Below, piece after piece: positions 9,002 to 18,200 of a stretch of DNA of 64,000 nucleotides. The DNA lies in assembly GCF_011801145.1 (NCBI RefSeq), contig NZ_CP046172.1, positions 6,076,001 to 6,140,000 on the forward strand, in the 5' to 3' direction. The notes beneath the pieces are model-generated. The model did no database searches, had not been told where the DNA came from, and saw nothing but the letters and a program-made list of their open reading frames with translations. The stretch is from Nocardia arthritidis (GTDB taxonomy: Bacteria; Actinomycetota; Actinomycetes; Mycobacteriales; Mycobacteriaceae). Each line of letters starts with the position of its first letter. The first letter of the stretch is position 1. The position numbers and the translations under genes are program-made.

Positions 9002-9161
9002 GTGAATCCCCTTGGCACGGAAAACAATCTAAGAAATATGACCACGCCCCCGACCAGCACGGCAGGTAGAAAGTAGCAGAATGCCGTCGAACCGTCCATC
9101 ACTCGAATGTCCAGTCTCTTACCGGGATTCGATCGAGCCACAACCTCGAAACTTTTTCTCG

Positions 9162-10079
9162 CTAGCCGCTTTTAGCCTGAAACGCCGCGAGGAGTTGCGC
9201 CGCCGCATCGTAATAGGCCGCACGGATAACGAATCTGCGGAAACCCCAGCGCTTTTCGTGTCGCGACAACTCGTCGACCAGCTCCGGCAGGGTGCCGATC
9301 AGCACGTAGGGTGCGACCAGCAGGTCGGACGCGGTGATGCCCGGTATTTCGGCGGCGAAACGGGTGGCGGCGGCCTCCGCGTCGTCGGTGATCTCGACGT
9401 ACTGCACCAGCGCCTCGAAGTCCGGGTCGCGGTCGCCTGCGGCCGCCCGGACGTGGTCCATCTGTGCGTCGATTTGGTCGCGGTGCCAGTTGACCTCGTG
9501 GTTGTGGCCGTCGGGGAGGGTGCGGCCGGTGCCGGAGAAACTGATGATGTCGGCGTGCCGGGCGGCGTAACGCAGCACGCGGTTTCCGCCGCCGCCGATG
9601 CGCAACGGGATGGGCTGTTGGATCGGTCGCGGGCGGGTCAGGACGGCCTCTCGCAGGCGGACGTGCGCGCCGTCGAAGGTTACGGGGTCGCCGGTGAGGA
9701 GTCTGCGGGTCGCGTCGGCTACCTCGATCATTCGATCTACTCGGGCGCCCGGCGACGGATATGTGCGGCCCTGCATGAGCCATTCGGCCGGGGTGTGCCC
9801 GGCGCCGATCCCGAACTGCGCGCGACCGCCGGATAACAGGTCCAGCGTCGCCAGTTCGTTGGCCAGCGGTAGGGGTTCCCACATGCCCGCGTTGATCACG
9901 TTGGCGCCGAGGCGGATTCGTTCGGTCACCGTCGCCGCGGCGGCCAGCGCGACGAGCGGGGCGGTGTAGGAGCCGGGATGGTCCGGGACCAGTAGCGCGT
10001 CGAATCCGTCAGCGTCGCACCGGCGGGCGAATTCGCCCCACGAACCCGAACCGGGATCGCCGACCATCGAGATCCGCAT
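9162..10079 (-). CDS. LLM-class flavin-dependent oxidoreductase
   Basis: About 305 residues with the TIM-barrel pattern of bacterial luciferase-like monooxygenases, including FGIGAGHTPAEW after the third strand and the IPLRIGGGGNRVLRYAARHAD segment. Actinobacterial members use FMN or F420; the cofactor cannot be decided here. ATG at 10079 (MRISMVGDPG) is preferred over 10109 because GGAGAAGGGCGGAG lies just upstream and the barrel begins immediately. It is monocistronic between the DUF3558 lipoprotein gene upstream and the cutinase gene downstream. No specific pathway is suggested by the context. Confidence 0.82.
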   Translation of the reverse strand: MRISMVGDPGSGSWGEFARRCDADGFDALLVPDHPGSYTAPLVALAAAATVTERIRLGANVINAGMWEPLPLANELATLDLLSGGRAQFGIGAGHTPAEWLMQGRTYPSPGARVDRMIEVADATRRLLTGDPVTFDGAHVRLREAVLTRPRPIQQPIPLRIGGGGNRVLRYAARHADIISFSGTGRTLPDGHNHEVNWHRDQIDAQMDHVRAAAGDRDPDFEALVQYVEITDDAEAAATRFAAEIPGITASDLLVAPYVLIGTLPELVDELSRHEKRWGFRRFVIRAAYYDAAAQLLAAFQAKSG

Positions 10080-10167
10080 CGTCTCCGCCCTTCTCCACCC
10101 CTGCCGCACACGGTAATTCGCGATCGGCGCGATGCGCGGAATTCAGCGGAGCGCGAATTCCGGTGTG

Positions 10168-10719
10168 TCAGCTGCCCGCCGGGAGTAGGGGCGCGACCAC
10201 CTCGGCGATCTGGGTGGCGAGATCGCAGGTCATGAGGTTCGCCGAGGTGGGTGGCACGTTGGTGGCGACGAACAGCGAGCCGGTGCGCGTCTCCACGTTC
10301 ACCTCGCAGCCGCCTGGGATCGCGGGATGCGCCTTGTAGCGCAGGGCTTTCCGTGCGCCGACCGCGATATCGGCGGCGTCCGGGAATTTGCTTTTGACCT
10401 GTGCGAGCGTGTTGTTCGTCGTCTGCACCACGAAGCCGTAACCCGCCTTCGCGACGTAGACGCAGCCGGTGCGGGTGCTGTCGGCGACGCGGTCGTTCTG
10501 CGGTGCGGCAGGGCGGGCGTCCCACTGGTGGTCGGCGAGGATTTGCGGGGTGAGCGCCTTACACGGATCGAAGGGCTGCGATATGGCACCGGCCGAACTG
10601 CTGGGGGCGGCCGTTGTCGCCGAATCGCCGCTCGCGGCCTGTCCACCACCGCATCCGGCCAGCAGTGCGGCCACCGCGATCGCGAAACCCGCTGGCGCGG
10701 CGCGGAATCGGCGCCTCAT
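10168..10719 (-). CDS. DUF3558-family lipoprotein
   Basis: 183 residues starting at ATG 10719 (MRRRFRAAPAGF), which overlaps the stop of the preceding gene as ATGA. A lipoprotein signal peptide ends in the lipobox ALLAGC, so the mature protein should be lipid-anchored to the outer face of the membrane. A Ser/Thr/Ala linker is followed by a domain with spaced cysteines (DPCKAL, TGCVYV, GGCEV, MTCDLA) typical of DUF3558, a family common in Nocardia and Mycobacterium and of unknown function. Coupling to the helical ESX-like protein upstream suggests the two act together. Confidence 0.85.
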   Translation of the reverse strand: MRRRFRAAPAGFAIAVAALLAGCGGGQAASGDSATTAAPSSSAGAISQPFDPCKALTPQILADHQWDARPAAPQNDRVADSTRTGCVYVAKAGYGFVVQTTNNTLAQVKSKFPDAADIAVGARKALRYKAHPAIPGGCEVNVETRTGSLFVATNVPPTSANLMTCDLATQIAEVVAPLLPAGS

Positions 10720-11108
10720 GGCTGTAGCTCGCGCATCTTGGCGGCGAATTCGGCGTCGGCGCGGACGTAGGAGTCGCAGATCGTCTTGAACAGCGACTTG
10801 ATGTCCTGCGCGACCGAAATGTAGTCGGTGAGCGTGTCGTAGGCGTTGTTCGGCCCGCCGACGCCCTTCTCCTGGAACATCCGCACCAGCTCGGCCGCCG
10901 AGGTGAATTTCGCTCCGGCGTCCTCGCCGAGGCCCCAGGTCTCGTTGTACGCGATCTGCTGTGCGACGGTCTGCGCGGCAATGAGTTCGGTGATCAGATT
11001 CTGGCATGCGGTGTCGATGGCGACGAAGCCCGCCGGATCCATCCGCACCGACAGCGCCCCCGACTTCGCCTCCTGGATATACGAACTGAACGGACTGTTC
11101 AATGGCAC
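10716..11108 (-). CDS. ESX-like helical hypothetical protein
   Basis: About 130 residues from GTG 11108, chosen because GGAAGGGG lies about 8 bases upstream; the open frame to 11357 has Arg-rich, shadow-like sequence. The protein is almost entirely predicted helix (DPAGFVAIDTACQNLITEL; AGAKFTSAAELVRMFQEKG; the YISVAQDIKSLFKTICDSY region), with no signal peptide. This resembles WXG100/ESX-associated helical proteins, although no clear WxG turn is present. Its stop overlaps the start of a DUF3558 lipoprotein gene, a pairing I recall in Nocardia. Secretion by a type VII system is only a guess. Confidence 0.7.
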   Translation of the reverse strand: MPLNSPFSSYIQEAKSGALSVRMDPAGFVAIDTACQNLITELIAAQTVAQQIAYNETWGLGEDAGAKFTSAAELVRMFQEKGVGGPNNAYDTLTDYISVAQDIKSLFKTICDSYVRADAEFAAKMRELQP

Positions 11109-11178
11109 TGGGCTCACCCCTTCCGGTAGTGCCCTCCGATCATATGGACGTATACCAGCGCCGTCCGGTTCCACCGGA

Positions 11179-11442
11179 TCACAGAGAATCTTTGCGCCGG
11201 TCCGCTTTCCACACGGCGTAACGCTCAGGCAGGCAGACCGCGCACGGCCGGAAGCCCGCGCGGATCGCGGTGTCCTCGTCGGCGAAGAAGACCCGCTGGT
11301 CACGGTAATGACCACGGGCCAGCGCGCGAAGTGCGGACGGGCAGTCGAGGCGGCCATAGATCTTGGCGCGCCGATGGCCGCCCAACCGCCCCGGGGTCGC
11401 GCTGGCGTATGGCCGGCCCGCGGCGTCGAGCAGGGTATACAT
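11179..11442 (-). CDS. Stand-alone Ada-type metal-binding domain protein
   Basis: 87 residues. The segment RLDCPSALRAL through AGFRPCAVC aligns with the zinc-binding N-terminal domain of Ada: Cys34, Cys67 and Cys70 match three zinc ligands. The position of the Ada methyl-acceptor cysteine (four residues before Cys34) is Gly30, so methylphosphotriester transfer as in E. coli Ada is not expected. It is the last gene of a tight run of ECF sigma factor, ogt and 2OG-Fe(II) dioxygenase genes, 21 bp after the dioxygenase, so a part in alkylation or nucleic-acid damage handling is inferred. Direct DNA binding through the zinc site is plausible. Confidence 0.8.
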   Translation of the reverse strand: MYTLLDAAGRPYASATPGRLGGHRRAKIYGRLDCPSALRALARGHYRDQRVFFADEDTAIRAGFRPCAVCLPERYAVWKADRRKDSL

Positions 11443-11463
11443 GGATCCGGTTGGCGTGCGCGG

Positions 11464-12183
11464 CTATTCGGCGTCGTGCAGGACGAGGCCGAGGGTGTGC
11501 CGGATACCGCCGCGCAGGCGGCTCACGCCGTGCCGCACCGGCGCCCGCGACCAGCCGCGGCTGGACGGCGTCGGCCGGTCGCGGGTGGTGAAGATCAGCC
11601 CGTGGCCCTGTTCCAGCACGGTGACCGTGCCTTTCGACTGCGCGCGCAGCCGCTGCTCCACCAAGAGGAATTCACCGCCGGTGTGATCTATGCCCGGACG
11701 GTCGAGGCCGATCACCACCTGTAGCGGAAATACCAACTCGCCGTACAGGTCCCGGTGCAGTGCGTTCCAATCTCCTTCGGTGTAGCGCAGCAGTATCGGC
11801 GTCGGCCTGGATTGCCCTGCGGCGCGGCAGGTTTCGAGCCAGTCGCCGAAGTCGTCCGGCCACGGCGCCGGATCGCCCAATCGCTGCGCCCAGGACCGGG
11901 CCACCGGCAGCAACCGCCGGTAGAAAGCCGCGCGCAACTCCATGATCGGCGCGGGCACCGGATCGGCGAAATAGCGGTAGGTGCCCTGCCCGAAGCGATG
12001 TCGCGCCATATCGATGGTGGCGCGGAACCGCGGCCGGTCGTCCCACATGTCGACGAACTCGGCGCATTCATCCGGCGTAAGGATGGGGCCGGTCTGGGCG
12101 CAACCGTGCGCGTCGAGCTCACCGGCGAGCTCGTCCCACGGTTGCGCGTCGACCCGATCCGTCAGTGCGGCAGTGGATTTCAT
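11464..12183 (-). CDS. 2OG-Fe(II) oxygenase, probable AlkB-type partner in DNA repair operon
   Basis: 239 residues. A double-stranded beta-helix dioxygenase is indicated by His143-x-Asp145 (LHRDLYGEL), distal His218 (VRHGV) and Arg228 (IRHTLGLVLH), the Fe(II) and 2-oxoglutarate ligands. The N-terminal half contains TPDECAEFVDMW and YRYFADPVP. ATG 12183 overlaps the ogt stop as ATGA, so the two are translationally coupled. By context it probably removes alkyl groups from DNA or another damaged macromolecule oxidatively, as AlkB does. The overall sequence is closer to a general 2OG oxygenase than to E. coli AlkB, so protein hydroxylation is the alternative. Confidence 0.8.
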   Translation of the reverse strand: MKSTAALTDRVDAQPWDELAGELDAHGCAQTGPILTPDECAEFVDMWDDRPRFRATIDMARHRFGQGTYRYFADPVPAPIMELRAAFYRRLLPVARSWAQRLGDPAPWPDDFGDWLETCRAAGQSRPTPILLRYTEGDWNALHRDLYGELVFPLQVVIGLDRPGIDHTGGEFLLVEQRLRAQSKGTVTVLEQGHGLIFTTRDRPTPSSRGWSRAPVRHGVSRLRGGIRHTLGLVLHDAE

Positions 12184-12794
12184 GCCGCCTCCAGGGCCAG
12201 CAGCGTATTCTTCGCCGCGACGCCGCCGACGTACTGCCCGATCGACCCGTCGCTGCGCACCACCCGGTGGCACGGAATCACCACGGGCAGTGGGTTGTTG
12301 GCGCACGCCGAGCCGACGGCCCGCACGGCGCGCGGATTCCCGACCGCCGCCGCGACCTCGGCGTAGCTGGCCCGGCGACCGTAACCGATATCGGCCAGAT
12401 GCTCGATCACCTGCCTGCGGAAACCGCCGGTCAACCGCAGGTCCAGCGGCAGGTCGAAATGCGTTCTGGCGCCTGCGAAATACTCGTCGATCTCGCGGGC
12501 CACCGCGTCGAGGCGGCCCGGCGCGGCGAGCACCCGCGGGCTGATCCGGGTGGCCAGTGCGGCGAGCACCGCATCGTGATCCTCGTTCGGGTAGGCGACG
12601 CGCACCAGACCCGCCGGGGTCGCGGCGAGCAGCAGCGAGCCGACCGGGGTGTCGACGGTGCGGTAGGCGATATCGAGCAGACCAGCCTGCTCGGCCTCGG
12701 CGGCCAGCCTGCGGTGCAGTCCGGCGAGGGTATCGGCGCTATCCGCGGACAGCGCGTCGAACAGGCCGTTCGGATCCGGGATGGTGACCATCAT
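12180..12794 (-). CDS. ogt: Methylated-DNA--[protein]-cysteine S-methyltransferase
   Basis: 204 residues. The active-site motif PCHRV (residues 174-178, acceptor Cys175) with preceding NPLPVVI, the helix-turn-helix segment YGRRASYAEVAAAVGNPRAVRAVG, and the N-terminal RNase H-like lobe identify an O6-alkylguanine-DNA alkyltransferase, which irreversibly takes methyl from O6-methylguanine. There is an extra N-terminal extension of about 45 residues before the usual start of the lobe. ATG 12794 overlaps the sigma-factor stop (ATGA) and the gene's own stop overlaps the oxygenase start, giving a compact operon. Confidence 0.93.
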   Translation of the reverse strand: MMVTIPDPNGLFDALSADSADTLAGLHRRLAAEAEQAGLLDIAYRTVDTPVGSLLLAATPAGLVRVAYPNEDHDAVLAALATRISPRVLAAPGRLDAVAREIDEYFAGARTHFDLPLDLRLTGGFRRQVIEHLADIGYGRRASYAEVAAAVGNPRAVRAVGSACANNPLPVVIPCHRVVRSDGSIGQYVGGVAAKNTLLALEAA

Positions 12795-13270
12795 GATCGG
12801 TCCTCCTGGTAGATCTTTCGTAAGGTTTTCAGGCCGTCCGCGGCGGCGCGGCGGGCGGCGTCGGTGGAATTGCCGAGCAGTCGGGCGATTTCGGCGTGCG
12901 GCAGGCCCGCCAGATAGTGGTAGGCCACGGCCTGGCGCTGCTTGGCCGGCAGCGCCGCGAGCGCGGACCACAGATCCGGGTCGTAGCCCGCCGGATCGGC
13001 ACCGGGCGCCGGACGCTCGGGCAGCGTGTCGGCCGGAACCGGCGCGCGGGTCAGCGCCCGGCCGACGTCGATGGCGCGGCGGTGCGCGATGGTGACCAGC
13101 CAGGCCTCGATATTGGCGTCGGGGGCCAGGTCCGGATAGGCGCGCAGCGCCGAAAGGAAGGTTTCCGACCAGGCGTCCGGCGCGTCATCGGGACCGAGCA
13201 CCGCCCGGCACACCCGAAGCACCATCGGCCCGTACTCGGCGACCACTTGCTCGAACGGAGGCAAACTCAC
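12791..13270 (-). CDS. ECF-type RNA polymerase sigma factor
   Basis: 159 residues with region 2 (YGPMVLRVCRAVLG, DAWSETFLSALRAYP, IEAWLVTIAHRRAIDVGR) and region 4 (ALAALPAKQRQAVAYHYLAGLPHAEIARLLGNSTDAARR), the whole of a small ECF sigma factor. GTG 13270 is the likely start. No anti-sigma gene is adjacent; instead the stop overlaps ogt, and the oxygenase and Ada-domain genes follow, implying control of, or by, alkylation damage. It lies 43 bp after recD, so read-through from recCBD is possible. Whether it senses damage directly is unknown. Confidence 0.88.
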   Translation of the reverse strand: MSLPPFEQVVAEYGPMVLRVCRAVLGPDDAPDAWSETFLSALRAYPDLAPDANIEAWLVTIAHRRAIDVGRALTRAPVPADTLPERPAPGADPAGYDPDLWSALAALPAKQRQAVAYHYLAGLPHAEIARLLGNSTDAARRAAADGLKTLRKIYQEDRS

Positions 13271-13313
13271 ACCCGGTAGACGCTCCGGGCGCGGAAAACG
13301 TGAGATCGGCCGG

Positions 13314-15212
13314 TCACGGGGTGTTTCCGCGGGAAAGTCCGCTGGCGCGCAGCACCCGGCGTTCGATTCCGGCGCGGATGGCTGCCTCGGCGCCGATGAT
13401 CCGCACGTGGCGCCGCGCCCTGGTGATGGCCGTATACAGCAGTTCCCTGGTGAGCAGCGTGGATTCCGGTTCGGGCAGCACCACCGAGACCGTGTCGTAC
13501 TGACTGCCCTGGCTGCGGTGGATGGTCATGGCGAAAACCGTTACCACCGAGGGGAATTGGGTGGGGTGCACCAGATACGGTTCGCTGCCGCGCTGCAGGG
13601 CCGCGCGCAGCGAACCGTCGGGCATCCGGACGATGACGCCGGTGTCGCCGTTGTAGATGCGCGCCTCGTGATCGTTGGCGGTGACCAGCAACGGCTGCCC
13701 GGGATACCACTGCGACTGATGGGATTCGGGGCCTGCGCCGCCCGCGGCGGCCCATTCCGCGGCCATCCGGTCCCAGCGCTCGACGCCGAACGGCCCCTGG
13801 CGATGCGCGCACAGCAGGCGGTGCGATTCGAGCGCGGTCAGCGCCGCCGCAGCGGCACCGGCGCGCGCCGCCTCGGTTGTGTCGCGGGCCGCGCGCACCA
13901 CGTCGGCGCGCACCGCGGCGACGTCTTCCGGTGCGCTGAAGGACAATTCGTCGCCGCCGGCGCGCAGCAGCGCGAGCGCGGCATCGGCGTCGCCCGCGCG
14001 GACCGCGACGGCCAGGTCGGCGATGCGGCCGCCGAAGCGGCGGCCGCGGGTCAGCCGGACGATGCCGCCGCGCAGCCTGGTTCGCTCCAGCCCGCTCAGC
14101 GACTCCGAATGACCTTGCGCCGCTTCGGTTTCCGATCCGATAATGCGGTCGAGCAGCGGATTCGGCGCGCCCGCCACGGGACCGGCGACCAGATCGGCCA
14201 GCACCGCGCCCGCGTCGACCGAGGCCAGCTGGTCCGGATCGCCGACCAGGATCAGCCGGGTGTCGGGGCGCAGCGCGGCGAGCAGGCTGCTCATCATGGT
14301 CAGCGACACCATGGAGGTCTCGTCCACCACGATGACGTCGTATGGGAGCCGGTTGAATTCGTGGTAGCGGAAGCGACCGCTGCGCCCGCGCTGCCACCCG
14401 AGCAGCCGGTGCAGCGTCGCCGCGGTGAGCTCGGGCAGGCCGAGCGCGGCGGCCTGTTCGCGCACCGCCTCCTGCAGCCGCGCCGCCGCCTTACCCGTCG
14501 GTGCGGCCAGCGCGATGCGCAGCGCGGGCAGTTTGGGATTCGCCCGCTGGTGCGCCTGCAGCAGCGCGAGAATCCGCGCGATCGTATGCGTTTTTCCGGT
14601 GCCGGGACCGCCCGCCACCACGGTGGTCCAGTGGGTCGCGGCGAGCGCGGCGGCCAGGCGCTGCCGGTCGGGACCGGCGCCGAGCGGTGCGTCGAAGAGC
14701 CGATCCAGTTCGCGCCGAACCAGATCCGGGTCGACCGTCGGGTGCCGCGCCGAACGCTCGGTGAGCACCCGCCGAATCGTCTGCTCCTGCTGGTAATAGC
14801 GATCCAGATAGAGCAAAGGGCCGGTGTCGCCGGTGCGTTCGGCCTCGACCAGGCGCAGCGGCCGCAGCGGGCCCGCCTGGCCGCCGCACACCAGCGGGCT
14901 CACCCGCAGCGCCGCGACAACCGCATCGATCTGCGGCCACGGCAGCGTCGCCGGATCGACACCCGTTCCGGCGTCCCAGGTTTCGTCGGCGTCGATCCCG
15001 ATCTCGCGCATCCGGTGCAGTTCGAGACAGACCGATCCGGACCGCACCGCGCGCACCGCGAGGGCCGCCGCGAACAGGACCTCCTCGCTGGATTCCCGGC
15101 CGAGCCGGCCGAGCCGCAGCGCGACATGGACGTCGGCGGCCGAAAGCACGCCCGCCTCGTTGAATTCGCGCAGCAGACCGGTGCCGCGCTGCGCGACCTG
15201 GATCGATGTCAT
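13314..15212 (-). CDS. recD: Exodeoxyribonuclease V subunit alpha (RecD helicase)
   Basis: 632 residues, normal for RecD. It has an N-terminal RecB-interacting domain, Walker A GGPGTGKTHTIARIL, Walker B VDETSMVS, motif III LVGDPDQLASVDAG and the C-terminal motifs TIHRSQGSQYD and YTAITRARRHVRIIG. RecD is the 5'-3' SF1B helicase of RecBCD, which resects double-strand ends before homologous recombination. Its ATG overlaps the recB stop by 4 bp. In mycobacteria RecBCD acts in single-strand annealing rather than as the main recombination nuclease; the same may hold here but is not shown by the sequence. Confidence 0.96.
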   Translation of the reverse strand: MTSIQVAQRGTGLLREFNEAGVLSAADVHVALRLGRLGRESSEEVLFAAALAVRAVRSGSVCLELHRMREIGIDADETWDAGTGVDPATLPWPQIDAVVAALRVSPLVCGGQAGPLRPLRLVEAERTGDTGPLLYLDRYYQQEQTIRRVLTERSARHPTVDPDLVRRELDRLFDAPLGAGPDRQRLAAALAATHWTTVVAGGPGTGKTHTIARILALLQAHQRANPKLPALRIALAAPTGKAAARLQEAVREQAAALGLPELTAATLHRLLGWQRGRSGRFRYHEFNRLPYDVIVVDETSMVSLTMMSSLLAALRPDTRLILVGDPDQLASVDAGAVLADLVAGPVAGAPNPLLDRIIGSETEAAQGHSESLSGLERTRLRGGIVRLTRGRRFGGRIADLAVAVRAGDADAALALLRAGGDELSFSAPEDVAAVRADVVRAARDTTEAARAGAAAAALTALESHRLLCAHRQGPFGVERWDRMAAEWAAAGGAGPESHQSQWYPGQPLLVTANDHEARIYNGDTGVIVRMPDGSLRAALQRGSEPYLVHPTQFPSVVTVFAMTIHRSQGSQYDTVSVVLPEPESTLLTRELLYTAITRARRHVRIIGAEAAIRAGIERRVLRASGLSRGNTP

Positions 15213-18200
15213 CGCCGATCACCGGCCAGCAGGTCGGAGAGCTCGACGACGAGGGCCGCGGGCGGATACCAATCGAAAACGCCACAGCCGTGCGGTGTTT
15301 CGGGTCCGATCATGCCCCGGACGAAGAGGTAGCGGCAGCCGCCGAGGTGCCGGGCCGGATCGTAGCCGGGCAGCCGCCAGCGCAGATAACGGTGCAGCGC
15401 GACGGAATACAGCAGCGCCTGGAGCGGATAGTGCGACCGCAGCATCTCCGCGGCCATCCGGTCGCGGGTGTAGTGCGCGACGGTCAGATCGCCGGTGCCG
15501 AGGCGGTTGGTTTTGTAGTCGACGACGATGAAGCGCTGCTCGCCGTCGGGACCCGCGACCCGCAATACCGCGTCGATGCTGCCGGTGAGGTAGCCGCGCA
15601 ACGGGATATCGTCCAGGTGGGCAACCAGATCGGCGTATTCGTAGAGGTCGTCGTCGGTGGGCAGATGAGCGCGCAGCAGGTCGGCGATCCGGCGCAGGGT
15701 CGCCGCCGGGGCGTCGCCGCCCGCCAGCGGCAGCTCGAATTCCAATTCGTTCAACCGATCCCGGTTCGGGATATCGGCCAGGGCGCCGAATCCGAGCGGG
15801 GTGCGCAGCACCGCGAGCAGCGCGGTGCCGAGTATCGCCGGATCGGCCTCGGCGAGCAGCTCCTCGGTGGCCGCGCGGCAGCGGGTATGCACCTCGGTGC
15901 CGAGATCCGCCACGTCCGTGTCGATCAGCTCCAGCACGCCGTGTACCAGGGTGCCGAATTCCGCGCCGTAGGGCAGCGCGTTCATCAGCGATGGCGCCGC
16001 ATCCGTTGCGGCCGTGTCCGTTTCGGCGAGCACCGACGGATCGGCTGGTTCGTCCGATGGACCGCGATCGTCCTCGGGTTCGGCATCGGTGACCGCGGCA
16101 TCGTGCGCGCCCGCGGTGAGCGCCGAATACGAGGTGCGCCGCCAGTGGTGGTCCAGGGCGCGGGTGAACCGCGCGACGGCGAGTTCACCCGTCGGCGTCT
16201 CGGTGCGGATGCGCCGCGGCGTCACCTCGGCCGCCGCGTCCACCGCGGCCACCGCGACGGCCTCCGGCGCGCGGGCCGCCCAGGCCGAAAGCGCTTGCAC
16301 CACAGCGTTGTCCGCGGGCACGGCGGCCTTGGCCGGTACCAGGTCACCGCCATCGGGGCGGCCGAGGATCATTCGGTGCAGCGGCGCGGCCGCGGTGGTG
16401 ATGGCGGGCGCCCACCACGCGACGATCTGGCACATGGCGCGGGTCAGCGCGACATAGAGCAGCCGCAGTTCCTCGCCCGCCTCCTCGGTTTCGCTGCGCA
16501 GCTTGCGCTCGCCGTAGCCGGGGGCCTCTTGACCGCCGACGTCCAGCGCACGGGCGCCGGTGTCGTCGTGGAACAGCAGCGTCTGCGGATACGGGTTCTT
16601 CGCGCTGTCCCACGCGAAAGGCAAATAGACGACCGGGAATTCGAGACCCTTCGCGGCGTGCACGGTCGCGATCTGCACCGCGGCGGCATCGCGGTCCAGC
16701 CTGCGGCTGCGGTCGGCGACGGCGCCGGAGGCCGGATCGCGCACCCGGTCGGCCAGCCAGCGGGTCAGCGCGGTGAGGCCGAGCGATTCGGTGAGCGCGA
16801 CCTGATCCAGCAGTTGGGCGATGTGCCGCAGGTCGGTGAGCTCCCGCTCGCCGTTCTCCACCGCGAGCAGCCGTCGCGCGAGATCCGTTTCGGCGGAGAG
16901 CTTTTCGAAGACCGCCGCGAATCCGGCGCGGGCGAACAGCCGGGCCGCGTCGCGCAGCTGGGCGCTGATCCGGCCCACCAGATCGGCTCCGCCGCCGTCG
17001 ATATCGGCCGCGGTGCAGCCGAGAATCGGTGTGCACGCGGCCAACCGGACCCGATCCGCCCGATGCGGCTGTTCCAGCGCACGCAGCACCCACAGCCAAT
17101 CGGTCGCGGCCGCGGTGCCGAATACGCTGGTGCCGCCGGCGAGCACCGACGGAATGCCGACGCGATCCAAAGCCGCTCGCACCACATCGATTTGCGAACG
17201 CGTGCGCACGAGCACCGCGATATCACCCGGCCCGATCGGCCGCGGCGACGGCCCGGCCGAACGCTGCCCCGAGGCCAGCACGGCCGCCGAACGCTCCCAC
17301 GGCGCCGCCGAGGAATCGGCGACGACCCCGCCCAACGCCTCGATCCCGAATCCGGCGCGCGGTCCGCCATCGGACCCCGCCCGCTGGGCAGTCACGAATT
17401 CCGTTGCCGCCGAGCCGGATTCAGCGGTCGGCGCGAGGTCGCGATCGCGCTGCGGCTTGGCCGTATCCAGCGCGACACCGGATTCCAGCAGCCGCACGAT
17501 ATCCGCGGCCAGGTCGTCGGCGACCTTGGCGCGCATCCGGCCGACCGCGGGGAAACCCGATTTGTTCAGCGGCCCAGCGCCTTTGCGCGGCAGACAGCGC
17601 AGCCGCAGCGGGGTGATCAGCTCGGCCGGACCGGACAGCCGCGTCCACGGGCGCGTCGCGGCGACCGGGTGTACCAGGATGTCCCGGTGGCCGAGGGCCG
17701 CACCGCCGTGCAGATGGTCGAGGGCCGCGAGCAGCCCGGCGTCGCTGCGCCAGTTGGTGGTCAGCTCGCTGCGCGTATCCGCGTGCGCGACGGCGTCCAG
17801 GTAGCTGAGCACCTCAGCACCGCGGAAGGCGTAGATGGCCTGTTTCGGATCGCCGACCAGCACCAGGGTGGCGTGCCCGTGGAACGCGCGGCGCAGGATA
17901 TCCCACTGCAACGGGTCGGTGTCCTGGAATTCGTCCACCAGCGCCACCCGGTAGCGTTCGCGGATGCGGCGGCAGGCGCGCGGCCCGTGCGCCGGATCGG
18001 CGAGCACCTCGTGCAGCAGCACCAGCAGGTCGTCGAAGTCGCGCAGCCCCGAAAGCCGTTTGCGCCGTTCGGTTTCCGCGCGCACGGCGGCGGCGAACGC
18101 GACCCGCTCCCCCGCCGGACCGCCCTCGTCCGGCACCAGCCGCGCCTGCCGGTCGCGCACCGCGGCCAGGCCGAGCTGATGTGCCTCCTTCAACGAAAAT

